From Bacteroidota bacterium (GTDB taxonomy: Bacteria; Bacteroidota; Bacteroidia; Flavobacteriales_D; Crocinitomicaceae): DNA of 64,000 nucleotides. The notes under the pieces are model-generated. The model saw nothing but the letters and a program-made list of their open reading frames with translations. It was not told the DNA's origin and did not search any database. Below are positions 1-5,752 of the stretch, in pieces. Within the stretch, counting starts at the first letter, position 1. Every line of letters starts with the position of its first letter. A program made the translations under genes and the position numbers. The stretch covers positions 62,001 through 126,000 of the forward strand of contig JACPUU010000008.1 in the NCBI GenBank assembly GCA_016192075.1, given 5' to 3'.

Positions 1-269
1 AATAATTTTCAAAAAAAGCTTGCATGCTGTTTCTTTTATGCTTTACCTTTGGCCCCGGAATATTCTTCCCAAAATTAAGAAAAGGAGGATCACCATGACA
101 GAGCGCACTCTTATATCACCTATGCCACTCACTGCGTAAAACGCGGCTCTGCATTTCTTTGTATTTCATTTACGATTTAACGAATTCAGACCGCGGAAGA
201 TTTCACGTTTCGTGTTCTTGTTTACGCTTTGCCGGCAATCTCACTGATTTCTAACAAAACAAAATAACA

Positions 270-1022
270 ATGAACACAAACGATTGGGCGTATTACGCCC
301 ATTGCAGTCGTTTGAAAACAAAACGAACCAAAAAACGATTGCAGAAAAAAGATCAGGAAAAACAACTGATCAGCATGGCCAAAGAACTCTTTGCTCTTTA
401 CGAAAAGCAGCGGAATCGTGAATACGAAAAACTGGAGAACCCTTATCAAAAAGGATGGCTTCGGACCTTTGTTCTACGCGATGAAACCACGCTTTTACCA
501 ACGGCTACTGTTTTTGAAAAAATACTGAATGTCATTAATACCATTCAGTACAGCGAACGGCGCGATTTTAAAATAAAACGCCGGCGTTTCAGAAAACGAG
601 TCTATGTGAAAAAGCCACAGGAACTGACGGTTTTGAATGAATTGCAGCTTAACCGTTTGTTCAATGAAAAAGAACGGAACTATTTTGAACGGGTTGAGCA
701 TTTTGATCAAAAAAGGCGCACCACCGTGGTGCGGTATCATTTTATGCAACCCTGGCGATTCAGGTTGAAAGTGAGTCCTTACATGATCACACATGTGCGG
801 ATTGTAGACGCCGAATCAACACAAAAAATTTCAGAAATCCGTTCACGGTTGCTGGGTCAAAACCTGGAGGCACGCATGTGGAAAATGCTCTATGGCTATG
901 CTGCAAACAAACGATGGAGGTGTGAACCACCTCCCAGGTACAAACATTTTATTAAATCAGAGCCCGTTCACAAACTAAAGCGGGACTATGAAACAGAAAA
1001 ATTATATGGGAATAAAAATTAA
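270..1022 (+). CDS. Basic protein of unknown function, first gene of the rtcB-prfH unit
   Basis: I do not recognise a domain in this 250-residue protein. It is strongly basic, with Lys/Arg-rich stretches near residues 15-30, 100-115 and 205-245. It has no signal peptide or membrane segment, so a cytoplasmic, possibly nucleic-acid-binding protein is a fair inference. The ATG at 270 follows an A-rich leader with no Shine-Dalgarno, as is usual in Bacteroidota. Its last codons overlap the start of the rtcB-like gene, which implies translational coupling and a shared role with the RNA ligase and PrfH. The C-terminal Lys/Arg-rich tail could contact RNA. No function is claimed. Confidence 0.75.
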   Translation: MNTNDWAYYAHCSRLKTKRTKKRLQKKDQEKQLISMAKELFALYEKQRNREYEKLENPYQKGWLRTFVLRDETTLLPTATVFEKILNVINTIQYSERRDFKIKRRRFRKRVYVKKPQELTVLNELQLNRLFNEKERNYFERVEHFDQKRRTTVVRYHFMQPWRFRLKVSPYMITHVRIVDAESTQKISEIRSRLLGQNLEARMWKMLYGYAANKRWRCEPPPRYKHFIKSEPVHKLKRDYETEKLYGNKN

Positions 1023-2409
1023 AGGAAAAGAATTGTACAACATTGGTTATGACAATGACACGTCACGATCAATGGCCGTAGAAACGGCATCGCGCTTTTT
1101 CAAGCACGAAACCAGGGCAGACATTCTGAAACTATTTGAATCCGTTCGGCTTAATCCACACACTTACCTTGAGGATTACCGACTCTTTAAACTTGCCAAT
1201 ACGTTCATTGAAAAGGTGATTGAAAAACCCTTTACAGTATATGAGCTGCATGAAAAAGCCGAACACTTTAAAATTTACGGCCATGCTTTTATTGAAGAAG
1301 AGGCTAAAAAACAAATGGAAATGGCTATGCGTTTACCAGTGAGTAAAAAAGGGGCTCTGATGCCCGATGCACACAGTGGTTTCGGTTTACCAATTGGCGG
1401 TGTGCTGGCAACTGAAAATGCGGTTATACCCTATGGCGTTGGTGTAGACATCGGGTGCAGAATGGCCCTGTCCATTTATGATCTGCCTGAAAAATACATC
1501 CAGCGCAATGCATTTGAAATGAAACGCGTGCTGAAAGAATTTACACATTTTGGTATGGAAGGGAATTTAGATTTTAAGCAAGAGCATGATGTACTGGACC
1601 GCTCCGAATTTCAACTCACTGATTTGTTGCGCAAGTTACATGGCAAAGCAGCCAAACAATTAGGTTCATCAGGCAGTGGCAATCACTTTGTGGAATTTGG
1701 TGTGATTGATTTGTATGAACAGAATACGCTGACCATGCCTGCGGGAAAATACGTGGCGCTTTTATCCCATTCCGGATCACGGGGATTGGGAGCTAATGTT
1801 GCACAACATTACACCAATCTGGCCATGGAAATCTGCAAACTACCGCGTGAAGCCAAACACATGGCCTGGCTTGACCTGAATTCCGCCGAAGGGCAGGAAT
1901 ACTGGCTGAGTATGAACCTGGCCGGTGATTACGCCAGAGCCTGTCATGACCGCATTCATTTAAATCTCTCCAAAAATCTTGGAATAAAACCGGTTTGTAA
2001 AATTGAAAATCATCACAATTTTGCCTGGAAAGAAAAAGATGAAAACGGAAACGACATCATTGTTCACCGCAAAGGAGCTACTCCGGCACACAAAGGCGAA
2101 CTGGGAATTATTCCCGGAAGCATGACCAAAGCTGGTTACCTGGTCAGCGGCAAAGGAAATCCGGATTCGCTGAATTCAGCATCACACGGCGCAGGACGAA
2201 GCATGTCACGTAATAAAGCAAAGAACTCGTTTACGGTTTCGTCTTTCAAAAAGATGGTTGAAAATGCAGGCGTATCGCTGATTGGCGGAAGTCCGGAAGA
2301 ATGCCCGCTCGCCTATAAAGACATTGAAGAAGTGATGGTGGCGCAGCAAAACCTGGTAGAAGTTCACGGGAAATTTATTCCCAAACTAGTACGCATGAAT
2401 AAAGAATAA
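1006..2409 (+). CDS. rtcB: RtcB-family RNA ligase (RtcB2 type)
   Basis: 467 residues. RtcB ligases join RNA ends with 2',3'-cyclic phosphate or 3'-phosphate to 5'-OH, using GTP and Mn2+. Visible family motifs are MPDAHSGFGLPIGG (about 119-132), GVDIGCRM with the metal-binding Cys151, SGSGNHFVEFG with His227, SHSGSRG with His255, the NHHNFAW pair at 336-337, and SHGAGRSMSR, whose His394 is the expected guanylylated residue. All catalytic positions appear intact. An in-frame ATG at 988 exists, but the ATG at 1006 gives the usual MG-x-K-GK start. The frame overlaps the upstream gene by 17 nt, and prfH begins 1 nt after its stop. The pairing with PrfH marks the RtcB2 subgroup, which is reported to repair 16S rRNA cut in the decoding centre (recalled, not checked). 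Confidence 0.95.
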   Translation: MGIKIKGKELYNIGYDNDTSRSMAVETASRFFKHETRADILKLFESVRLNPHTYLEDYRLFKLANTFIEKVIEKPFTVYELHEKAEHFKIYGHAFIEEEAKKQMEMAMRLPVSKKGALMPDAHSGFGLPIGGVLATENAVIPYGVGVDIGCRMALSIYDLPEKYIQRNAFEMKRVLKEFTHFGMEGNLDFKQEHDVLDRSEFQLTDLLRKLHGKAAKQLGSSGSGNHFVEFGVIDLYEQNTLTMPAGKYVALLSHSGSRGLGANVAQHYTNLAMEICKLPREAKHMAWLDLNSAEGQEYWLSMNLAGDYARACHDRIHLNLSKNLGIKPVCKIENHHNFAWKEKDENGNDIIVHRKGATPAHKGELGIIPGSMTKAGYLVSGKGNPDSLNSASHGAGRSMSRNKAKNSFTVSSFKKMVENAGVSLIGGSPEECPLAYKDIEEVMVAQQNLVEVHGKFIPKLVRMNKE

Positions 2410-2410
2410 T

Positions 2411-3028
2411 ATGAATAAAAAAATAATACAATTAACTTCTGGTAAAGGACCCGCTGAATGTGAGCGGGTTGTTTACCTGTTGTTGGAAAAACTGAAAAAA
2501 GAACTTTCAGAAAAACAACTAACGGTTGAAGAAATGGAATTGATCAGCGGTAAACAAGACCGCACGTATTTGTCTGCCGTGATTAAAATTACAGGTGAGC
2601 ATGTCACAGATTTTTGTTTATCCTGAGAAGGCAGTATTCTATGGATTGGCCAAAGCCCTTTCCGTCCGTTTCACAAACGCAAAAACTGGTTTGTGGGCAT
2701 AGCCTGTTTCGATATTCCGGAAAAACAAAGCTGGCGTGAACGTGATTTTGCCTATCAGACACTCCGTGCATCTGGCCCGGGCGGACAAAATGTCAATAAA
2801 GTGGAATCTGCCGTCAGGGCAACTCATGTGCCTACAGGACTTTCAGCTACGGCATCGGACGAACGGTCACAACTGCAAAACAAAAAAATTGCACGGGAAA
2901 AACTCGTTCAAAAACTGACCTGGCTGGATATTGAAAACGGTAAAACCCAGCAACAAAAACAGTGGATGGAACACCAAACGCTGGAACGAGGAAATCCAGT
3001 GAAGACAATTCGTGAAAAATTGGACTAG
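2411..3028 (+). pseudogene. prfH: Peptide chain release factor H, interrupted by in-frame TGA (nonsense or recoded)
   Basis: If the TGA at 2624-2626 (codon 72) is read through, this frame encodes a 205-residue protein, the normal PrfH length. The first 71 codons carry the family start (ITSGKGPAE-like). After the stop the same frame continues with EGSILWIGQSPFRP, HKRKNWF, the catalytic SGPGGQNVNK (GGQ about 124-126) and a C-terminal ERGNP. In E. coli PrfH, as I recall it, the interrupted position is Trp (S-W-C-G-T-I-Q-W), so TGG to TGA is the simplest explanation. Both halves are otherwise well conserved with no frameshift, so the lesion is either very recent, a sequencing error, or a functional recoding site. 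A GTG at 2693 could start only a 111-residue GGQ fragment. PrfH releases ribosomes stalled by decoding-centre damage so that RtcB can reseal the rRNA. Confidence 0.85.
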
Positions 3029-3042
3029 TTTATTCTATAAAA

Positions 3043-3120
3043 GAACACGGATGACACAGATGTAAAAGATTTTCACTGATCAAATCCGTTTTATCCGTCC
3101 AATCCGTGTTATCTGTGTTC
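3043..3120. repeat. Imperfect inverted repeat between convergent units
   Basis: The arms GAACACGGATGACACAGAT and ATCCGTGTTATCTGTGTTC are imperfect inverted repeats of CACGGAT / CACAGAT words around a ~40-nt centre. Such GTGTTATCCGTG-rich palindromes are common dispersed intergenic elements in Bacteroidota and other phyla (from memory). It separates prfH from the converging small-RNA array and could act as a transcription barrier. Confidence 0.5.
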
Positions 3121-3200
3121 CGATTCGTTCACTTCATCAGACTGAAGAGCATCGAAACAAAGCGTGCCTGATATTTTCTCTATTTGATTTTGCATGATAG

Positions 3201-3338
3201 TTGAACAGGCAACAACCTGCAGGAGACTATTTTCCTTTGCTCTGACTGCTGAGCTATACCGGCGTTGCCGGTAGCCGGATTCGCACCGGCGACCTAAGGG
3301 TTCTTAACGAAGTAACTCCGGCATACGACACTGTTCAA
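3201..3338 (-). ncRNA. Y-RNA-like small RNA 5, with circularly permuted tRNA-like module
   Basis: The outer helix TTGAACAG / CTGTTCAA (3338-3331 with 3208-3201) is perfect. Next come the conserved TGTCGTAT, a helix CCGGAG with CTCC (plus GG), and the conserved TTACTTCG (3315-3308). The interior has tRNA parts in permuted order. First is a T-arm GCCGG-TGCGAAT-CCGGC (3290-3274). Then comes a 7-bp acceptor stem TACCGGC / GCCGGTA closed by the 3-nt loop AAC. It is followed by TA and a D-arm GCTC-AGCAGTCA-GAGC (3254-3239). Short complementary words CCTT and AAGG could form the anticodon-stem position that joins the module to the Ro-binding stem. This agrees with bacterial YrlA RNAs, known to carry a tRNA-like module. 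Bounds are the helix ends; true 5' and 3' ends are unknown. Confidence 0.8.
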
Positions 3339-3350
3339 TGTCAATAAAAC

Positions 3351-3427
3351 AAATACAAGCAATACTCAAAAAAAGTCTGTTTTGGATCGGTTTCAGCGAA
3401 GTAACTTTTTTCTACGGCATTATATTT
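3351..3427 (-). ncRNA. Y-RNA-like small RNA 4 (short hairpin form)
   Basis: The outer helix AAATATAA / TTGTATTT (one G-U) encloses the conserved TGCCGTAG (3419-3412), an inner helix AAAAAAG / CTTTTTT, and TTACTTCG (3404-3397) at the start of a ~29-nt loop. The 3' internal loop ends in TTGC, as in units 3 and 5. There is no tRNA-like module. It shares motif order and spacing with the other four units while its helix sequences differ, which is what a conserved RNA structure looks like. Confidence 0.75.
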
Positions 3428-3428
3428 T

Positions 3429-3500
3429 AAAAGGCAATAACCAAATAAGCTTTTACATAGAAAGTTTGGTATCGAAGTAAGCGTATTTAACGGCACTTTT
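3429..3500 (-). ncRNA. Y-RNA-like small RNA 3 (short hairpin form)
   Basis: The outer helix AAAAG / CTTTT (3500-3496 with 3433-3429) is followed by TGCCGTT, then an inner helix AAATACGC / GCTTATTT with one mismatch, then TTACTTCG (3480-3473) opening a ~30-nt loop. The 3' internal loop ends TTGC. It begins immediately after the CCA end of the tRNA-like element at 3503, so the two may be cut from one transcript. No tRNA-like part is visible. The outer helix is short and A/T-only apart from one G-C pair, so this is the weakest of the five. Confidence 0.65.
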
Positions 3501-3502
3501 TT

Positions 3503-3627
3503 TGGCGGAAACGAAAGGAATCGAACCTTTATCTCTGGATATTAATGAGTAGTCTTTTTTTCAATGGTCTCATTGAATTCGCAAGCTCATTTCAGTCCAG
3601 CGCATTGACCACGTTTGCTACATTTCC
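3503..3627 (-). ncRNA. tRNA-like RNA with encoded CCA and a ~49-nt hairpin in the anticodon arm
   Basis: This reads as a canonical cloverleaf in normal order. It has a 7-bp acceptor GGAAATG / CGTTTCC (one G-U), a D-arm with GCA/TGC stem and GG in the loop (3618-3602), an anticodon stem CTGGA / TCCAG, a 4-nt variable loop, T-arm AAAGG-TTCGATT-CCTTT, discriminator G and encoded CCA at 3505-3503. Between the anticodon-stem strands are 56 nt instead of 7. They fold as AATGAG / CTCATT and then TTCAATG-AGAC-CATTGAA. If the loop began as C-T-GAA the anticodon would be GAA (Phe), but G73 is not the usual Phe discriminator. The window's five normal tRNAs lack encoded CCA, so this one is distinct. It lies inside the Y-RNA array next to an RNA ligase locus. 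It could be an intron-bearing tRNA, a tRNA mimic or a decoy. Confidence 0.75.
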
Positions 3628-3630
3628 AAA

Positions 3631-3750
3631 AATGAAAGAGTAAAAGGCGGCAGCGGTATCAAACACATCAACAATCCAAACGGATTGTGACGGGCAGGAC
3701 TCGAACCTGCTTAGACCAAGAAGTAACGCTGTCCTACGACATCTTTCATT
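3631..3750 (-). ncRNA. Y-RNA-like small RNA 2, with T-arm and capped acceptor-like hairpin
   Basis: The outer helix AATGAAAGA / TCTTTCATT (3750-3742 with 3639-3631) is perfect. It is followed by TGTCGTAG (3741-3734), the inner helix CAGCG / CGCTG, and TTACTTCT (one change from the shared TTACTTCG). Inside is a textbook T-arm GCAGG-TTCGAGT-CCTGC (3710-3694). After it comes an 11-bp helix with one bulge, CGTCA+CAATCC / GGATTG+TGATG, capped by GTTT. This resembles a T-arm stacked on an acceptor stem closed by a loop, the same permuted order as unit 5, but the D-arm is reduced or missing. Confidence 0.8.
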
Positions 3751-3765
3751 GTTTTTCAAAGCGTA

Positions 3766-3894
3766 TTGTCAAAAGCAACAGGCGATTCAGGATCGGGGAT
3801 TCGCACTGAGGATTTGCACCTCTTCCTGACTTTTACATCAGGACCCTTCCCCTTCAATGGAGCGAAGTAACCTGTTTCTACGGCATTTTAACAA
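3766..3894 (-). ncRNA. Y-RNA-like small RNA 1, with branched interior
   Basis: The outer helix TTGTTAAAA / TTTTGACAA (one G-U; 3894-3886 with 3774-3766) precedes the conserved TGCCGTAG (3885-3878), inner helix AACAGG / CCTGTT, and TTACTTCG (3870-3863). The interior can close with GGGGA / TCCCC around two hairpins: TCCTGA-TGTAAAAG-TCAGGA and GAGG-TGCAAAT-CCTC. The second has a T-loop-like heptamer. It begins ~20 nt after the rsr terminator on the same strand, so it has its own promoter or depends on read-through. Confidence 0.75.
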
Positions 3895-3914
3895 TTTTCA
3901 AAGAACGTCTTTTC

Positions 3915-3944
3915 AAAACCCCTCTGCCCGGATTGACAGAGGGG
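3915..3944 (-). terminator. Rho-independent terminator of rsr
   Basis: On the - strand, CCCCTCTG and CAGAGGGG form a perfect 8-bp stem around a 10-nt loop, followed by TTTTG. It lies 12 nt past the rsr stop and before the first Y-RNA-like unit. Confidence 0.8.
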
Positions 3945-3956
3945 GCCTGTATGAAC

Positions 3957-5492
3957 CTAGTTCAATTCAATCTGTTTAATTTTTGCAATGGCGCCGGAAC
4001 CGTTTTCAATGGCCTCCAACACGTCAAATACTTTGTCTGACCAGCCGGCAATCAGAAACACGTCCTGACGCTTAATGCTCAACGGCGCATGACCGTATCC
4101 GGCCAGGTCAAAGAGATACAATTTGGCATTTGGCGCTATCTTTTTGTAGGCTTTCCAGGCTCGTTCCACGCTTGAACCGATCATCATGTTGCTGTACAAC
4201 TGGCAGTCAGTAAACAACATCACTTTATCCATCACCACACCACGGCTGATCAGGTCATCAATCACTTTATGCCCGTTGGTGGCATACCCTACCTCACCTT
4301 CGCGTTTGTAGTATTCTTCAACATTAGCCAGTACATTGCGTTGTGGCATGTTGATGATTTTCCAGGTATCGCCAAACATACCGCTCACAACCCGTTTGCA
4401 TTTTGACTGCATCAGCATTCCCAGCATCAACCCGATATCATACATCAGTATTTTGCTTTTTTCGGAGATTGGTTTTTGCATCGATCCGGAAACGTCACAC
4501 GCAATTAATACTGCCGTATTTTCATCAAAGCCTTTCATGTTTTTCACACTCAGTTCAACTGCCTCTTCCAACGCATACAGGATAGATGAAGTAAATTCAG
4601 ACTGCAGCACTTTAATCTCGCGGTAAGCCGCCAGGAAACGGAATGGCAATTGTTTTGAATTGGCAACCGCAGTTACATCACGCAGCGTGTTACACACTTT
4701 CATCACCTGTGCTGAACCCACTCCTGCTTCCAGGATGTTGCGCAGGTTTCGCAACAGCGCCATGTAACCGATTTTTCCGCTGTCAATCAGTTCTTCCCAT
4801 TTCAATTTAAATGCTTCAGAACGTGCATGGGCCGTTTCAAATTTTTGCTGACCCAATGCTGACAATTCAGTTTCCCAGGTATAAGGCACAGCCAGTTCAC
4901 CGTTCACTATTTTGTTGAACAAGGCCTGCTGCGCTTCATCTTTGGCCTTTGGGTGCACCAGAAACAAGGCATCACGCAATTTGATTTCTGCCGCGCGGTT
5001 GTATTTCGCAAACTGGTATTCGTCAAATTTATTAAACGCTTCAGCCAATCCTTTTTGCACCTGTTTAGACAAACGGTTCAGTTTTTTTGTTCCTGTACGG
5101 GCGTTCGCCACCTGATAGTATGCCAGCAATTCCGTGATTTCATCAGCCCGGCGAACAACACCGGAAACTGTTTTTCCAACCACTCCGTTCACCGATTTTT
5201 TATCTGCTGAAATGGCTTTTGCCAATTCTACAGCCAACACCAGCGGTACGCTGCGCAGCTGCATTTGGGTGCGGGCATACACAGCCAGTTTCCCCACAAA
5301 ACCCGGATCGTTTTTAGAAATCAATTCCCGCAAACGTTTCAACCGGTCTTCCTGCTTTTCGTAGAACATATTGCTCAGGCCGGCAGTTACAGTAGCAGCA
5401 TACAGCTCCATTTCAGGAGTCAGTGTAAACGCTTTTTCACCCTCGTAATTGGTTACTACCGCTTCTTTCTTTTTAAAGATGTTGAATTTCAT
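3957..5492 (-). CDS. rsr: Ro60-related TROVE/vWA protein (Rsr)
   Basis: 511 residues. Ro60 proteins are ring-shaped RNA-binding proteins that hold Y RNAs on the outer surface and bind 3' ends of misfolded RNAs in the central hole. In bacteria they act with Y RNAs and exonucleases in rRNA maturation and RNA decay. Residues ~15-320 are helical repeat-like and fit a TROVE module (for example residues 60-95 and 165-180). The C-terminal third is a von Willebrand A domain with MIDAS DVSGS (Asp333-x-Ser-x-Ser) and a later LFTDCQ segment. No signal peptide is present. The gene is followed by a terminator and five Y-RNA-like units on the same strand, and faces a divergent WYL regulator. The neighbouring convergent rtcB-prfH unit matches the known genetic link of Rsr, Y RNAs and RtcB (for example Salmonella rsr-yrlBA-rtcBA). 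Confidence 0.95.
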   Translation of the reverse strand: MKFNIFKKKEAVVTNYEGEKAFTLTPEMELYAATVTAGLSNMFYEKQEDRLKRLRELISKNDPGFVGKLAVYARTQMQLRSVPLVLAVELAKAISADKKSVNGVVGKTVSGVVRRADEITELLAYYQVANARTGTKKLNRLSKQVQKGLAEAFNKFDEYQFAKYNRAAEIKLRDALFLVHPKAKDEAQQALFNKIVNGELAVPYTWETELSALGQQKFETAHARSEAFKLKWEELIDSGKIGYMALLRNLRNILEAGVGSAQVMKVCNTLRDVTAVANSKQLPFRFLAAYREIKVLQSEFTSSILYALEEAVELSVKNMKGFDENTAVLIACDVSGSMQKPISEKSKILMYDIGLMLGMLMQSKCKRVVSGMFGDTWKIINMPQRNVLANVEEYYKREGEVGYATNGHKVIDDLISRGVVMDKVMLFTDCQLYSNMMIGSSVERAWKAYKKIAPNAKLYLFDLAGYGHAPLSIKRQDVFLIAGWSDKVFDVLEAIENGSGAIAKIKQIELN

Positions 5493-5566
5493 AATCCGGT
5501 TGTTTTTAGTTTATGGGCCGATTGATTTTCTGTTTGTTCTTTCGACAGGACAAAGTTGTACCACCA

Positions 5567-5588
5567 CTACGCAGTAGAATTGCGCAGT
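5567..5588. promoter_or_regulatory. Operator-like repeat, copy 1 (rsr side)
   Basis: This 22-bp element starts CTACGCA and ends ATTGCGCAGT on the + strand. On the other strand it contains two direct half-sites, ACTGCGCA and ACTGCGTA, 13 nt apart. It lies just upstream of a CAACTTTG box at 5551-5544, a near match to the Bacteroidota -7 consensus for rsr, so it would cover the -33 region. It is a likely site for the adjacent WYL regulator (inference). Confidence 0.5.
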
Positions 5589-5680
5589 AAAATTATTTTT
5601 TGATTTTTAGTGCCGTTTCATTCGAAAACAACTGAAAACAGGGCACAAAAAATTTTTAAAAAATTCCGATTAAATTCAAT

Positions 5681-5702
5681 CTACGCAAATACATTGCGCA
5701 GT
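5681..5702. promoter_or_regulatory. Operator-like repeat, copy 2 (WYL gene side)
   Basis: Second copy of the same 22-bp element, with CTACGCA at the left and ATTGCGCAGT at the right and only 4 differences from copy 1 (17 of the first 18 shared positions lie in the two blocks and central TA). A TTG within it (5694-5696) sits 21 nt before TACCTTGG at 5718-5725, so it would overlap the -33 element of the WYL gene promoter. This suggests autoregulation. Confidence 0.5.
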
Positions 5703-5752
5703 TTTCAGAAAATTTTATACCTTGGTTGTTTGCCATTTTAATTTTCACCTGT

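Noticed and set aside
2611-2640. Programmed +1 frameshift as in release factor 2
   Set aside because: The reading frame is the same on both sides of the TGA, so a +1 shift would leave the PrfH frame; read-through or mutation is required.
2624-2660. Selenocysteine insertion at the prfH TGA
   Set aside because: No SECIS-like hairpin is clear after the TGA, the aligned residue is Trp, and no sel gene is present in the window.
2693-3028. Independent 111-residue GGQ-only protein (ArfB-like) starting at GTG 2693
   Set aside because: It would leave out the conserved segment from EGSILW to KNWF that is present in frame upstream; a split prfH explains the data better.
3535-3600. Group I intron in the tRNA-like gene
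   Set aside because: The insert is only ~49 nt longer than a normal loop, far too short for a group I or II intron.
3795-3826. GAAGAGGTGCAAATCCTC near 3822 looks like a cobalamin riboswitch box
   Set aside because: Only a short local match; no B12-related gene follows, and the stretch lies inside a unit with well-paired outer and inner helices.
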